Assembly (NCBI RefSeq): GCF_009793355.1
Contig: NZ_WTKP01000009.1
Span: 62,001 to 126,000, forward strand
Source of the DNA: Vreelandella zhuhanensis
GTDB lineage: Bacteria > Pseudomonadota > Gammaproteobacteria > Pseudomonadales > Halomonadaceae
Reading direction: 5' to 3'
Length of the DNA stretch: 64,000 nt
Shown here in pieces: positions 37,953-48,274 of this stretch. The notes beneath the pieces are model-generated. The model did no database searches. It worked only from the letters and a program-made list of their open reading frames with translations, and had not been told where the DNA came from. The position numbers and the translations under genes were made by a program. Position 1 is the stretch's first letter. Each line of letters starts with the position of its first letter.

Positions 37953-38903
37953 TCAGTTGCTCAGCGCTTCGCGCACGGCAACAGCGGCATCATCCCCTTC
38001 GCGTGTGCTGACGCCTTCCAACCAAACGTCCAACACTTCATCGTGAGCCAGGAGATAGTCACGCGCAGCATCGCGCGGCGCTTTGCCGTCATCCATGATC
38101 GCGCTCATGATCTGGTTTTCCATTTCCAGCGTGAAGGACAGATTCTCCAGGAAGGTCGCCACATTGGGGCATTCCTCGGCATAACCGCCACGGGTATTGG
38201 TGTAGACCGTGGCGCCGCCTAGTTCCGGGCCGAAGTAATCATCGATGCCTTCCAGGTAGGCAATATCGAAGTTGGTGTTCATGGGATGCGGCTCCCATCC
38301 CAGAAACACCATCCATTTCTCATTGGGAACGCGTGCGCGTAGCTCCGCCAACATCCCGGCTTCACTGGAGTTGACCACTTCCCAGCCACCCAGGCCGTAG
38401 GCATCGTCTTCGATCATCTTTTCGATCAATTCGTTACCGTCGTTACCGGCTTCAATACCATGGATATTCTGCTCGAATTTCTCGGCATGTTCCGCCAGGT
38501 CGGTCACCGAGGTTACCCCGGCGTCATGCACATACTGAGGTACCGCCAAGGTGTATTTGGCCCCTTCCAGGTTGGCTCCCAGACGATCCACCTCACCTTT
38601 TTCAATATAAGGGTCGCTGATCGAAGCCATGGACGGCATCCAGTTGCCCAGAAACACATCGAAATCGTTATTGCGCATACCGGCATAAGCGATCGGCACC
38701 GACACCGTGTCGATACTTGCGGTATAGCCCAATCCTTCCAGTACTTCGCTGGCAAGTGCTGTGGTGGCCGTGATATCGGTCCAGCCGACTTCCGCAAAGC
38801 GAACCGTTTCACACTGCTCCGCCATCGCAGGCAAACTGGCTGCGGTTCCTACAACAGCCACGCTAGCGGCCAGCATTTTTCGAGTGAAAGGCAATTTTTT
38901 CAT
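37953..38903 (-). CDS. choX: Choline-binding periplasmic protein, ChoX type
   Basis: 316-residue substrate-binding protein of quaternary-amine ABC importers. A signal peptide ends at ASLPAMA. The four aromatic box residues known from ChoX are visible: Trp in EVGWTDITATTA, Trp in VFLGNWMPSM, Tyr in GAKYTLAVP and Trp in FLGWEPHPMN. CPNVATFLENLSFTLEMEN is also characteristic. ATG 38903 follows AGGAGAGC; a 12-codon upstream extension lacks a signal peptide. No permease or ATPase gene is adjacent, so it must work with components encoded elsewhere, as orphan binding proteins do in Pseudomonas. It is divergent from betI with the BetI operator between them. Confidence 0.92.
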   Translation of the reverse strand: MKKLPFTRKMLAASVAVVGTAASLPAMAEQCETVRFAEVGWTDITATTALASEVLEGLGYTASIDTVSVPIAYAGMRNNDFDVFLGNWMPSMASISDPYIEKGEVDRLGANLEGAKYTLAVPQYVHDAGVTSVTDLAEHAEKFEQNIHGIEAGNDGNELIEKMIEDDAYGLGGWEVVNSSEAGMLAELRARVPNEKWMVFLGWEPHPMNTNFDIAYLEGIDDYFGPELGGATVYTNTRGGYAEECPNVATFLENLSFTLEMENQIMSAIMDDGKAPRDAARDYLLAHDEVLDVWLEGVSTREGDDAAVAVREALSN

Positions 38904-38995
38904 GAAGCTCTCCTGAGATTGACGAACCAGCAATGGCATTTGCCCGAAGTGATTTGCTTATCGCATTTGAGTATCTAACCGGGCTTCTTTTATTG

Positions 38996-39009
38996 ATTGA
39001 ACGTTCAAT
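38996..39009. promoter_or_regulatory. Predicted BetI operator
   Basis: ATTGAACGTTCAAT is a perfect 14-bp palindrome centred between choX and betI and resembles the operator described for BetI in enterobacteria. It lies 79 bases before the betI GTG and 93 bases before the choX ATG, so one site could repress both directions until choline binds BetI. A TAAAAT at 39025-39030 may be the betI-side -10. Confidence 0.75.
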
Positions 39010-39087
39010 AAAAAAATGCCATGCTAAAATAGGTAACCATGACTACCGCCTGGTTTCAAGTGCAGGTGACAACGCAAGGAGATAGAC

Positions 39088-39732
39088 GTGCCCAAGGTCG
39101 GAATGGAACCCATTCGCCGTCAGCAGTTGATCGCGGCCACCATGGCAGCGATTGATGAAGTCGGGCTCGCGGAAGCGACGGTGATGCGCATTGCGCGTCA
39201 TGCGGGTGTATCCGCGGGGATTATCAGCCATTATTTCGGGGGCAAGGATGGGCTGCTCGAAGCCACCATGCGCCAGATCCTCACCGACCTGGGCAATGCC
39301 GTCGCCGCGCGACGCCACGCTCTAGGCGACCACTCTGCAAGAGCCCATATAGGGGCGATCATCGAAGGCAATTTCGACCGCACGCAGGTGACCGGCCCTG
39401 CCGCCAAGACCTGGCTGGCTTTCTGGGCCAGCAGCATGCACAAGCCCATGCTGCAGCGTTTGCAATATGTCAACGACCGACGCCTCTACGCCAATCTCTG
39501 TCACCAGTTCCGCCGTCTCATGCCGCGCGATGAAGCGCGCAATGCCGCCCGCGGCCTGGCGGCGATGATCGATGGTCTGTGGCTACGCGGTGCGCTCACG
39601 CCAGAAGGCCTGGATGCCGACCAGGCACGACGCCTGGCATACCAATATCTCGACCAGTTGCTGGCTCATCACAGCCAGCGCCTCCAAGCCCCACAGACAC
39701 CCATTCAACCGACTGACACCCTATCCACCTGA
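39088..39732 (+). CDS. betI: Choline-responsive TetR repressor BetI
   Basis: 214-residue TetR-family repressor. The opening [21 protein letters not shown] and the recognition helix region [24 protein letters not shown] match BetI closely. The C-terminal ligand domain extends to about residue 195, with a proline/threonine-rich tail. The start is GTG 39088 with GCAAGGAG upstream; no better start exists. It is first in betI-betB-betA, with betB starting 11 bases downstream, and should repress its own operon and probably choX until choline is present. Confidence 0.96.
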   Translation: MPKVGMEPIRRQQLIAATMAAIDEVGLAEATVMRIARHAGVSAGIISHYFGGKDGLLEATMRQILTDLGNAVAARRHALGDHSARAHIGAIIEGNFDRTQVTGPAAKTWLAFWASSMHKPMLQRLQYVNDRRLYANLCHQFRRLMPRDEARNAARGLAAMIDGLWLRGALTPEGLDADQARRLAYQYLDQLLAHHSQRLQAPQTPIQPTDTLST

Positions 39733-39743
39733 AGGAGTCCGAC

Positions 39744-41240
39744 ATGTCAATTCTCGACACCCTTTCCGAGACGCAGCCACTCTATATCGACGGTCGCCGG
39801 GTGGAGGCTACCTCCGGCGAGACGTTTACCGTTACCAACCCTTTTGACGGCAGCCTGCTGGCCAATGTCCAGCAAGCCAGCCAGGCGGATGTCGACAGCG
39901 CCGTTGAAGCAGCGCAGCGCGGCCAACGCGAATGGGCCGCCATGACCGGCATGCAGCGCGGCCGCATCATGCAACGCGCAGTGGCGCTATTGAGAGAACG
40001 CAACGACGAAATCGCCGAACTGGAAACGCTCAACACCGGCAAACCCATCAGTGAAACAGCCAGCGTGGATATCGTCACCGGTGCCGACGCGCTGGAATAC
40101 TACGCGGGGCTGGCGCCGGCCATTGAAGGCAGCCAGATTCCGCTGCGTGACAGCTCCTTCGTTTATACCCGCAGGGAACCGTTGGGTGTCATCGGCGCTA
40201 TCGGCGCCTGGAACTACCCGATCCAGATTGCCTGCTGGAAGGCCGCACCGGCGCTGGCCGCCGGAAACGCCATGGTGTTCAAGCCCAGCGAAGTCACTCC
40301 CCTGACCGCCCTGGCGCTTGCCGACATCTTCACCGAAGCCGGTCTGCCCAATGGGGTATTCAACGTAGTGCAGGGCGATGGCCGCGTGGGACAGATGCTT
40401 ACCGAGCATTCCGGCATCGCCAAGGTGACGTTCACTGGCGAAGTCGGCACCGGCAAGAAAGTCATGGCTGCCGCCGGGGGCTCTACTCTCAAAGGCGTCA
40501 CCATGGAGCTCGGCGGTAAATCGCCGCTGATCGTGTTCGCCGATGCCGACCTGGACCGCGCCGCCGATGCCGCCATGATGGCCAACTTCTATTCCAGCGG
40601 GCAGATCTGCACCAATGGCACCCGGGTGTTCGTCGAGCGCACGGTCAAGGACGCCTTCGAGGCCAAAGTGGTCGAACGCGTGGCGCGTATCAAGGCCGGC
40701 GACCCCCTCGACCCGGAGGTCAACTTCGGCCCCTTGGTGAGCTTCGAGCATCAGGAAAAAGTGCTTTCCTACATTGAACTCGGCAAACAGGCAGGCGCCA
40801 CGCTGCTCGCCGGCGGCGAGGCCTGGAATCAGGGCGACAGAGGCGGAATTGAATGGTCCCAGGGCGCCTGGGCCGCGCCTACCGTTTTCACCGACTGCAC
40901 CGACGAAATGCGTATCGTACGCGAGGAAATTTTTGGCCCGGTCATGGCGATTCTCGCCTTCGATAACGAGGACGAAGTGATTCAGCGTAGCAACGCTACC
41001 GTTTACGGGCTTGCCGCCGGGGTATTCAGCGAAAGCCTGAACCGTGCCCACCGGGTGATCCATCAACTGGAAGCCGGGATCTGCTGGATCAACACCTGGG
41101 GCGAATCTCCCGCCGAAATGCCCGTCGGTGGTTACAAGCAGTCCGGCATCGGTCGTGAAAACGGCATCGAGACGCTGGCCCACTATACCCAGACCAAGTC
41201 CATCCAGATCGAGATGGGCCCGTTTGAGTCGGTATTTTAA
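39744..41240 (+). CDS. betB: Betaine aldehyde dehydrogenase
   Basis: 498-residue aldehyde dehydrogenase that oxidises betaine aldehyde to glycine betaine with NAD(P). The catalytic cysteine is Cys289 in [14 protein letters not shown] and the general base Glu255 in [12 protein letters not shown]; the Rossmann motif is [31 protein letters not shown] is the BetB type. Full length, with GAAGGAGTC before ATG 39744. betA follows ten bases later. The product is an osmoprotectant in salt-stressed cells and, through sox and glyA in this window, also a carbon and nitrogen source. Confidence 0.96.
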   Translation: MSILDTLSETQPLYIDGRRVEATSGETFTVTNPFDGSLLANVQQASQADVDSAVEAAQRGQREWAAMTGMQRGRIMQRAVALLRERNDEIAELETLNTGKPISETASVDIVTGADALEYYAGLAPAIEGSQIPLRDSSFVYTRREPLGVIGAIGAWNYPIQIACWKAAPALAAGNAMVFKPSEVTPLTALALADIFTEAGLPNGVFNVVQGDGRVGQMLTEHSGIAKVTFTGEVGTGKKVMAAAGGSTLKGVTMELGGKSPLIVFADADLDRAADAAMMANFYSSGQICTNGTRVFVERTVKDAFEAKVVERVARIKAGDPLDPEVNFGPLVSFEHQEKVLSYIELGKQAGATLLAGGEAWNQGDRGGIEWSQGAWAAPTVFTDCTDEMRIVREEIFGPVMAILAFDNEDEVIQRSNATVYGLAAGVFSESLNRAHRVIHQLEAGICWINTWGESPAEMPVGGYKQSGIGRENGIETLAHYTQTKSIQIEMGPFESVF

Positions 41241-41250
41241 GGAGGCCTGA

Positions 41251-42936
41251 ATGACCCGACATGAATTCGACTACATCATCATCGGGGCGGGTTCCGCCGG
41301 CAATACGCTGGCAGCGCGCCTGACCGAAGACGCCGATGTCAGCGTGCTGCTGCTTGAAGCCGGTGGCCCGGACTACCGCCTGGATTTTCGCACCCAGATG
41401 CCGGCCGCTCTGGCGTATCCGTTACAGGGCAAGCGCTACAACTGGGCGTTTGAGACCGACCCCGAGCCGCACATGGACGGCCGGCGCATGGAATGCGGGC
41501 GCGGCAAGGGGCTGGGTGGCTCCTCGCTGATTAACGGCATGTGCTACATCCGGGGTAACGCCCTGGATTACGATAACTGGGCGCAACAGCCGGGGCTAAA
41601 AGACTGGGATTACTTGAGCTGCCTGCCTTATTTCAAGAAATCCGAAACGCGTGATATCGGCCCCAATGCCTATCACGGCGGCGAGGGGCCGGTCCATGTG
41701 ACCACGCCCAAATCCACCAATAATCCCTTGTACCGTACCTTCATCGAGGCCGGTGTACAGGCGGGTTACCCGGAGACCGAGGACGTCAACGGCTACCAGC
41801 AGGAAGGCTTCGGCCCCATGGATCGCTTCGTGACGCCCAAGGGCCGGCGGTCCTCCACCGCTCGCGGCTATCTGGATCGGGCCAGGCATCGGCCCAACTT
41901 GACCATCGAAACCCACGCCACCACCGACGTGATCGAATTCGAAGGCAAGCGTGCCGTGGGCGTGCGCTATGTGCGCAAGGGCCAAAAGCAAGCAGCCAAG
42001 GCACGCCGGGAGGTGCTGCTGTGCGGCGGCGCCATCGCCTCCCCGCAGATACTGCAACGCTCGGGCATCGGTAACCCCGATCACCTGCGCGAATTCGATA
42101 TTGCGCTGGTCCACTCCCTGCCCGGCGTGGGTGAGAATCTCCAGGACCATCTGGAGATGTACATTCAATATGAATGCAAACAGCCGATCTCGCTGTATCC
42201 GGCTTTGAAGTGGTACAACCAGCCGAAGATCGGCGCCGAATGGCTACTGTTCGGCAAGGGCGTCGGCGCCAGCAATCAGTTCGAATCCTGCGGTTTCATT
42301 CGCAGCAATGACGACGAAGCCTGGCCCAACCTGCAGTATCATTTCCTGCCGATCGCGATCAGCTACAACGGCAAGAGCGCCGTTGAAGCACACGGTTTCC
42401 AGGCTCACGTAGGCTCGATGCGCTCGGAAAGCCGCGGGCGTATCCGCCTGACTTCACGTGACCCGGATGCCGTTCCCAGCATCCTGTTCAATTACATGTC
42501 CACCGAGAAGGATTGGCAGGAATTCCGGGATGCCATTCGTTTGACCCGGGACATCATCGCCCAGCCCGCCTTCGATGCCTATCGAGGCCCTGAGGTCTCA
42601 CCCGGCCCGGAGGTTCAATCCGACGCCGAGCTCGACACTTTCGTCAAGCAGCACGCCGAAACCGCCTACCACCCCTGCGGAACCTGCCGGATGGGTGAAG
42701 ACCCCATGGCGGTAACCGACGGCGAAGGTCGGGTTCACGGCGTGGAAGGCCTGCGTGTGGTGGATGCATCACTCTTCCCGTTCATTCCCACCGGCAACCT
42801 CAACGCCCCCACCATCATGCTGGCGGAAAAGATCGCCGACCGGATTCGTGGCCGTCAACCGCTGCCGCGTGCCGAGGTGGATTACTTCGTGGCCGACGGC
42901 CTGCCCGCCAGGCGCCCGGAAAAGCATTCCGCCTAA
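41251..42936 (+). CDS. betA: Choline dehydrogenase
   Basis: 561-residue GMC flavoprotein oxidising choline to betaine aldehyde at the membrane. The FAD motif [18 protein letters not shown] opens the protein, [20 protein letters not shown] is GMC signature 1, [15 protein letters not shown] signature 2, and the catalytic histidine region is [12 protein letters not shown] near residue 470, followed by [18 protein letters not shown]. Residues are all present. TTAAGGAGGCCTGA precedes ATG 41251. It is the last gene of betIBA and is followed by a clear terminator. Confidence 0.97.
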   Translation: MTRHEFDYIIIGAGSAGNTLAARLTEDADVSVLLLEAGGPDYRLDFRTQMPAALAYPLQGKRYNWAFETDPEPHMDGRRMECGRGKGLGGSSLINGMCYIRGNALDYDNWAQQPGLKDWDYLSCLPYFKKSETRDIGPNAYHGGEGPVHVTTPKSTNNPLYRTFIEAGVQAGYPETEDVNGYQQEGFGPMDRFVTPKGRRSSTARGYLDRARHRPNLTIETHATTDVIEFEGKRAVGVRYVRKGQKQAAKARREVLLCGGAIASPQILQRSGIGNPDHLREFDIALVHSLPGVGENLQDHLEMYIQYECKQPISLYPALKWYNQPKIGAEWLLFGKGVGASNQFESCGFIRSNDDEAWPNLQYHFLPIAISYNGKSAVEAHGFQAHVGSMRSESRGRIRLTSRDPDAVPSILFNYMSTEKDWQEFRDAIRLTRDIIAQPAFDAYRGPEVSPGPEVQSDAELDTFVKQHAETAYHPCGTCRMGEDPMAVTDGEGRVHGVEGLRVVDASLFPFIPTGNLNAPTIMLAEKIADRIRGRQPLPRAEVDYFVADGLPARRPEKHSA

Positions 42937-42973
42937 GCTTGATTTAATCTGCTTCTGAACAAACGCCACCTAC

Positions 42974-43013
42974 AAACGCCGTGCTCCCGTTCAGGGGGAC
43001 ACGGCGTTTTGTT
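42974..43013 (+). terminator. Rho-independent terminator of betIBA
   Basis: AAACGCCGTG at 42974-42983 pairs with CACGGCGTTT at 43000-43009 around a 16-base loop, followed by TGTTG after TTTT. It lies 38 bases past the betA stop and 123 bases before fadE, separating the two transcription units. Confidence 0.8.
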
Positions 43014-43135
43014 GTCCGACGCTGGGATTATCTCTCGACAATCGGGCAAGATGCTTGCATCACGGCAAGCGTGTCTGCCAATATTCAAACAACTGTTCGA
43101 GACAGCACCTCTTTCCTGACAATTGGAGATTCCTC

Positions 43136-45592
43136 ATGCTCACCCTATTGCTTATCCTGCTGGCCGTGGCCGGCCTGCTTGTCGTGATGCGCCGCGAGGC
43201 CGGCGCCACGTCGGCGCTTGCGGTGCTGGGCGTCCTGGGTATTGCCGGGCTGTTACTCGACGCTGAGCTGATCGGTGTCGTCTTGTTGCTCGGCGCCGCG
43301 CTTATCGCCGCTGCCGGTTTGCCCATGCTGCGCCGCCGATGGCTCACGCCGCGCCTGTTCGCCATGTTCAAGAAAGTCGCGCCCAAGGTCTCCGACACGG
43401 AACGTACCGCCCTGGAAGCCGGCACGGTATCCTGGGACGGTGAGCTGTTTTCCGGCAGGCCCCAATGGAACAAACTGCTCGATTATCGCGATGACGGCAT
43501 CACCCAGGAGGAACAGGCTTTTCTCGACAACCAGTGCGTCAAGGCTGCCGGGATGTGCAACGCCTGGAACATCACACGCGAGCGTGCCGACCTGCCTCAG
43601 CAACTGTGGGATCTGCTCAAGCGGGAAGGCTTCTTCGGTCTGATCATTCCCAAGGAGTACGGCGGTCTGGGGTTTTCCGCCAAGGCGCAGTCGCTGGTGC
43701 TGCAAAAACTCTCGGTCAATGAAACCCTGATGGTCACGGTGGGCGTTCCCAACTCCCTCGGCCCGGGCGAATTGTTGCTCAAATACGGCACCCAGGAGCA
43801 AAAGGATCACTACCTACCGCGTCTGGCTGACGGGCGTGAAATCCCCTGTTTCGGCTTGACCGGCCCCCGCGCCGGAAGTGACGCCACGGCGCTTCCCGAT
43901 ACCGGCATCCTGTGCAAGGAAATGATCGACGGCCAGGAAGTCCTGGGCCTGCGTCTGAACTTCGAAAAGCGCTGGATCACCCTGGCGCCGATTGCCACCG
44001 TGGTGGGTCTGGCCTTTCGCCTGTTCGACCCGGAGCACCTGCTAGGCGACGAAACCAACCGCGGCATTACCCTGGCGCTGATTCCCCGCGACACGGCGGG
44101 GATGGAAATCGGGCGTCGCCACCACCCCATCGGCAGCCCCTTCATGAACGGCCCGATCAAGGGCAAGGATGTCTTCGTTCCGCTGGATACCATCATCGGC
44201 GGCCCGGAGATGATCGGCCAGGGCTGGCAGATGCTGGTCGAGTGCCTGTCCATCGGCCGTTGCATCACCCTGCCCTCCGGTGCCACCGGCACCGCTCGCT
44301 ATGCCCTGGGCTGGAGTGGCGGCTTTACCCGCGTTCGCCGTCAGTTCAACGTCCCGGTCGCGGAAATGGAAGGCGTTCAGGAACCGCTGGCACGTATGGC
44401 GGCGCTGGCTTATATCTCCCAGGCGACGGTGTATCAGACCGCCAACCTGATCGATCATGGCGAAAAACCCGCCGTGCCCTCGGCGATTCTGAAAAGCCAG
44501 TTGACCGAATTCCAGCGCGTGATCCTGAGCGATGCCATGGACGTGCATGGCGGCAAGGCAGTGACGCTCGGCCCGCGCAACTATCTGGGCATCGGTTACA
44601 GTGCCAACCCGGTGGCGATCACCGTGGAAGGCGCCAACGTCATGACCCGCAACCTGATGATCTTCGGTCAAGGTGTGATCCGCTGCCATCCGTATGTGCT
44701 TGAAGAACTGGCGGCAAAGGATGCCGATGACATCCAGGCGTTCGACAAGGCATTCTTCAATCATGCCGGATTGATCTTCGGTAACGCCGCCCGCGCCTTT
44801 ACCCTGGGGTTGGGGCTAGGCAAGGCCAAGGTTCCCTTTGAAGGCCCGGCTGCCGTTTACGCGCAAGATATCGCACGGCTCTCCGCGGGCTTCGGCCTGT
44901 GTGCTGACGCCGCCATGGCAAGCCTCGGCTCCGCCCTGAAAAAACGTGAAATGCTTTCCGCTCGCCTCGGCGACGTGCTGTCCAACCTGTACCTGGCCTC
45001 CATGGTACTCAAGCAGTGGCAGGCGAACGACAAGCGCGTCGAGGGCGAAGAAGCCCTGCTGCACTACAGTTGTCGCTTCTTGCTCCAGCGCGCTGAACAG
45101 GCCTTTGTTGAAGTTTTCGATAACCTGCCCAACCGCCCGCTGGGCAAGACCCTGAAATGGGTCGTGATGCCTACCGGGCGCCGCTGGGACAAGCCGCATG
45201 ATGATTTTGCCCGCGAAATCGCCGGCAAGGTCTCCACGCATAGCGCCCTACGCAGCAAGATGCTGGAAAACACCTGGGATAGCGACGATGGCGAAGTGAG
45301 CAATCCACTGGCTCGTTACAATGCGCTGCTGGTGGATTACGAGCGTGCCGAGAAGCTCTATCGCACCGTCAACAAAGCCTATGCCAAAGGGGAGATTCCC
45401 GAGACCGCCCTGCATCCCGAACAGCGTATGACAGCCGCCCTGGAAAAAGGCCTGGTCAGTGAAGAGGATGCCAAGTTCATGGGAATTTTCGAAGCAGAAG
45501 TGCTGGAAATGCTCACAGTCGATGACTTCGCTTACGATGAGTTCGCCACCGACAAGGCAACCCTGATCGATCATAACGCCACGACTTTCTAG
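43136..45592 (+). CDS. fadE: Membrane-anchored acyl-CoA dehydrogenase FadE
   Basis: 818-residue acyl-CoA dehydrogenase of the E. coli FadE type, performing the first step of fatty-acid beta-oxidation. Two hydrophobic helices fill residues 1-60 (LTLLLILLAVAGLLVVM and a second), then the dehydrogenase domain with FFGLIIPKEYGGLGFSAKAQ, PCFGLTGPRAGSDATALPDTG (flavin contact) and VITVEGANVMTRNLMIFGQG. The long C-terminal DUF1974-like part is complete. ATG 43136 follows TTGGAG; the open frame to 43055 adds only unlikely residues. It appears to be a single-gene unit. Confidence 0.93.
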   Translation: MLTLLLILLAVAGLLVVMRREAGATSALAVLGVLGIAGLLLDAELIGVVLLLGAALIAAAGLPMLRRRWLTPRLFAMFKKVAPKVSDTERTALEAGTVSWDGELFSGRPQWNKLLDYRDDGITQEEQAFLDNQCVKAAGMCNAWNITRERADLPQQLWDLLKREGFFGLIIPKEYGGLGFSAKAQSLVLQKLSVNETLMVTVGVPNSLGPGELLLKYGTQEQKDHYLPRLADGREIPCFGLTGPRAGSDATALPDTGILCKEMIDGQEVLGLRLNFEKRWITLAPIATVVGLAFRLFDPEHLLGDETNRGITLALIPRDTAGMEIGRRHHPIGSPFMNGPIKGKDVFVPLDTIIGGPEMIGQGWQMLVECLSIGRCITLPSGATGTARYALGWSGGFTRVRRQFNVPVAEMEGVQEPLARMAALAYISQATVYQTANLIDHGEKPAVPSAILKSQLTEFQRVILSDAMDVHGGKAVTLGPRNYLGIGYSANPVAITVEGANVMTRNLMIFGQGVIRCHPYVLEELAAKDADDIQAFDKAFFNHAGLIFGNAARAFTLGLGLGKAKVPFEGPAAVYAQDIARLSAGFGLCADAAMASLGSALKKREMLSARLGDVLSNLYLASMVLKQWQANDKRVEGEEALLHYSCRFLLQRAEQAFVEVFDNLPNRPLGKTLKWVVMPTGRRWDKPHDDFAREIAGKVSTHSALRSKMLENTWDSDDGEVSNPLARYNALLVDYERAEKLYRTVNKAYAKGEIPETALHPEQRMTAALEKGLVSEEDAKFMGIFEAEVLEMLTVDDFAYDEFATDKATLIDHNATTF

Positions 45593-45602
45593 CGGGTCGC
45601 GC

Positions 45603-47453
45603 TTACAGAGGCCAGACCCACAGGATCATGGGCATGCCTACTGCCAACACTAGCAGTGACATGGGCAGGCCCAGCTTCCAATAATCACCGAAACGGTAAC
45701 CCCCCGGCCCCAGCACCAACGTATTGGACTGGTGGCCGATGGGGGTCAAGAAGGCGCAGGAAGCGCTCACCGCCACCACCATCAGGAAGGGATCCAGCGA
45801 GGCGTCGAATCCCTCGGCCAGGCTGGCGGCAATCGGCGCCATCAGGACCGCTGCCGCCGCGTTGTTGATGACGTTCGACAACAGCATGGTAATCACGAAC
45901 AGCGTCACCAGGGTGACGATCACCGGCCACTGCTTTCCAAGGGTCAGCAGCCCTTCGGCAAGCAGTCCTGCACCGCCGCTGGTCTCCAGGGCATTGCCCA
46001 CCGGAAGCATCGCAGCGAGTAGGACAATCACCGGCCCATCAATGGCCTGATAGCCGTCACGCAGCGACAACACCCCCACCAATAGCGAAACCAAGGCCGC
46101 GCTGGTCAGCGCCACGGCAGCGGGTAATAGCTCGAACAGGATAGCGAGAATAGCCAGAGCAAAAATAGCCAGCGAGATCATCAGCATGCGCGGCTGACCA
46201 ATGGTCAGATTACGATTGGCCAACGGCAGGCAACCCAGTGTCGCCAGGCTTTCGGCGAGCTCACTTTCCCCGCCTTGCATCAACAAGACATCGCCTGCGC
46301 GAAAGCGAATTTTTCGCAAGCGTTGCTTGAGCCGGCTGCCGTCGCGCGCCACTGCCACCAAGTGCAGGCCGAACTGGTTTTGCAGACGCAATTGGGTCAC
46401 GGTGCGATTGATCATCATGGAGTCGTTGCGCACCACTGCCTCGACCAGTTCCAACCCCTGCGTGTCGACACCCGCCGCCCTTGTCTTCTTGTCGGCTTTG
46501 CTTTGCTTGGCGCCATTTTCGCCAGACGGCTCCTGATCCTGCTCTTCACTGGATTCTTCTGGATCAATCCCCACCACCAAGCCTGCCTTGTCCTCAAGCT
46601 GCTTCATTTCTTCAGGACCGGCTTCCAGCAATAGAATATCGCCCTCTTTCAGCGCTCCCAGAAAGACATGACCCGCCTGGCGATGATCATCACGCACCAC
46701 CGCCAATACCGGGATGGTATATTCAAGCTCGCGCTGCAGTTCGCGTAACGTCCAGCCGAGCGCTTTCGAGTTTTCATCGACCCTGGCTTCCACCAGATAG
46801 TTCGACGTATCGAACATTTCCTCGGTGGAAGCTTTACCGGCGCGCTGCGGCACCAGCCGCCATCCCAATACCAGCACAAAGATCAAGCCGGTCAGCGCCA
46901 CCACCGCCCCGACCGGAAAGAAGGCGAACAGGCCGAAGTTCTCCTCGCTGATGCCTCCCCGATAGTTGGCAATAATGATATTGGGCGGTGTGCCGATCAG
47001 GGTGGTCAAACCACCCAACAAGGAACCGAAAGCCAGCGGCATCAACAGCAGAGAGGGCGAGGTGTCATGCTCGCGAGACAGGCGCATGGCCACCGGCAAC
47101 AACAGTGCCAGAGCACCGACATTATTCATGAAGCCCGAGAGCACCACGACAGTCCCTGTCAAGGCGGCAAGTTGCAGGAACAGGCGCTCTCCCACCTTGA
47201 GCACTTGGTCGGCAATGATATCCACCACGCCGGAACGCTCGAAACCACGACTCAGCACCAGCACCGCCGCCACTGTCACCACTGCTGGATGGCCGAACCC
47301 CATGAAGGCTTGCTCTGCCGGGACCAGTCCCAGCATTACCGAAACGAGCAGTGCCGCCAACGCTACCAGATCATAGCGAAAGCGCCCCCAGACAAACGCC
47401 ACAAGGGTTACCCCCAGCAAGAGAAATACCAGGCTGCTGTCGGCTATCGGCAT
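45603..47453 (-). CDS. SLC13/DASS-type permease with TrkA-C domains
   Basis: 616-residue membrane permease. N-terminal and C-terminal blocks of about six helices each (PIADSSLVFLLLGVTLVAFV; TLIGTPPNIIIANYRGG) flank a cytosolic insert with two RCK_C/TrkA-C domains. Between those domains is an acidic linker (DPEESSEEQDQEPSGENGAK). The family carries dicarboxylates, sulfate or similar anions with sodium. ATG 47453 overlaps the crotonase stop by one base (TAATG), so it is the last gene of the crotonase/acyl-CoA ligase operon and probably imports that pathway's acid substrate. Confidence 0.85.
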   Translation of the reverse strand: MPIADSSLVFLLLGVTLVAFVWGRFRYDLVALAALLVSVMLGLVPAEQAFMGFGHPAVVTVAAVLVLSRGFERSGVVDIIADQVLKVGERLFLQLAALTGTVVVLSGFMNNVGALALLLPVAMRLSREHDTSPSLLLMPLAFGSLLGGLTTLIGTPPNIIIANYRGGISEENFGLFAFFPVGAVVALTGLIFVLVLGWRLVPQRAGKASTEEMFDTSNYLVEARVDENSKALGWTLRELQRELEYTIPVLAVVRDDHRQAGHVFLGALKEGDILLLEAGPEEMKQLEDKAGLVVGIDPEESSEEQDQEPSGENGAKQSKADKKTRAAGVDTQGLELVEAVVRNDSMMINRTVTQLRLQNQFGLHLVAVARDGSRLKQRLRKIRFRAGDVLLMQGGESELAESLATLGCLPLANRNLTIGQPRMLMISLAIFALAILAILFELLPAAVALTSAALVSLLVGVLSLRDGYQAIDGPVIVLLAAMLPVGNALETSGGAGLLAEGLLTLGKQWPVIVTLVTLFVITMLLSNVINNAAAAVLMAPIAASLAEGFDASLDPFLMVVAVSASCAFLTPIGHQSNTLVLGPGGYRFGDYWKLGLPMSLLVLAVGMPMILWVWPL

Positions 47454-48274
47454 TATTTGGACATTTTTTCCAGCATTGTATTTACCGCGTCGAGATGTTC
47501 CGGTTCGTTGTGGCACATGCCCTGAAAAACTGCGCACAAATCGAGAAAATCCTTCAATTCGGTGCGCTGCGCCATCTTCATCAAGCGCTTGGTCAGGCGG
47601 GTTGCCTTGGGCGGCTGGGCGGCAATGCGTGCGGCCAGTGCCTGCGCCTCTTCCATCAAGGCTTCCGGCTCGAAGACATCCAGAACGATGCCGTATGTCT
47701 TGGCTTCCTGGGCATCAATGATTCGCCCGGAAAGAGTCAGCTCGAAGGCACGCTGATAGCCGATCAGGCGCTGCATGAACCAGGCTCCGCCATCGCCGGG
47801 AATGATCCCCAGGTTGAGAAAGGTTTCGCCGAACTTGGCCTTGCTCGAGGCCAACCGCATATCCGCCATGTTGGCCAGATCGAAACCGGCACCGATTGCC
47901 GGGCCGTTCACCGCCGCAATAATCGGCACTTCGACGTCTTGCAGCGCCAGCGGAATACGCTGGATGCCTTGCCGATAACGAGCGGAGACTTCAGCCACAT
48001 CACCGGCGAAATCCCCGCCCCGATTGGCCATGTCCTTGACGTTGCCGCCGGCGGAAAAAGCTGAGCCGGCACCGGTGATCAACAAGACCGACACATCGTC
48101 GCAACGGTTGACCCAATCGGCCACCGCAACGATGTCGTCTACCAGGGCGGTGCCGGTCAAGGCATTGCGCACATCATGGCGGTTCATGGTCAGCGTCGCC
48201 ACGCGGTTTTCCAGCGTCAGGCCGGCATCGGTCAGGGTAGGCTGTGGCAGGTTCATGCGTTTTCCTTGATTCAT
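47453..48274 (-). CDS. Enoyl-CoA hydratase/isomerase family protein (first crotonase)
   Basis: 273-residue crotonase-fold enzyme. The oxyanion-hole residues lie in GAGSAFSAGGNVKDM and NGPAIGAGFDLANMADMRLA. In the region of the catalytic glutamates the sequence is AKFGETFLNLGIIPGDGGAWF, where one position usually Glu differs, so hydration, isomerisation or retro-aldol chemistry cannot be assigned. ATG 48274 overlaps the acyl-CoA ligase stop (ATGA) and its own stop overlaps the permease start, so the three are translationally linked. Together with the second crotonase at 50455 it implies degradation of an unsaturated or hydroxy acid as CoA ester. Confidence 0.88.
   Translation of the reverse strand: MNQGKRMNLPQPTLTDAGLTLENRVATLTMNRHDVRNALTGTALVDDIVAVADWVNRCDDVSVLLITGAGSAFSAGGNVKDMANRGGDFAGDVAEVSARYRQGIQRIPLALQDVEVPIIAAVNGPAIGAGFDLANMADMRLASSKAKFGETFLNLGIIPGDGGAWFMQRLIGYQRAFELTLSGRIIDAQEAKTYGIVLDVFEPEALMEEAQALAARIAAQPPKATRLTKRLMKMAQRTELKDFLDLCAVFQGMCHNEPEHLDAVNTMLEKMSK

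Noticed and set aside
39987..41183. 398-codon minus-strand frame opposite betB
   Set aside because: Shadow of betB codon usage, histidine/glycine-rich low-complexity translation and no ribosome-binding site.
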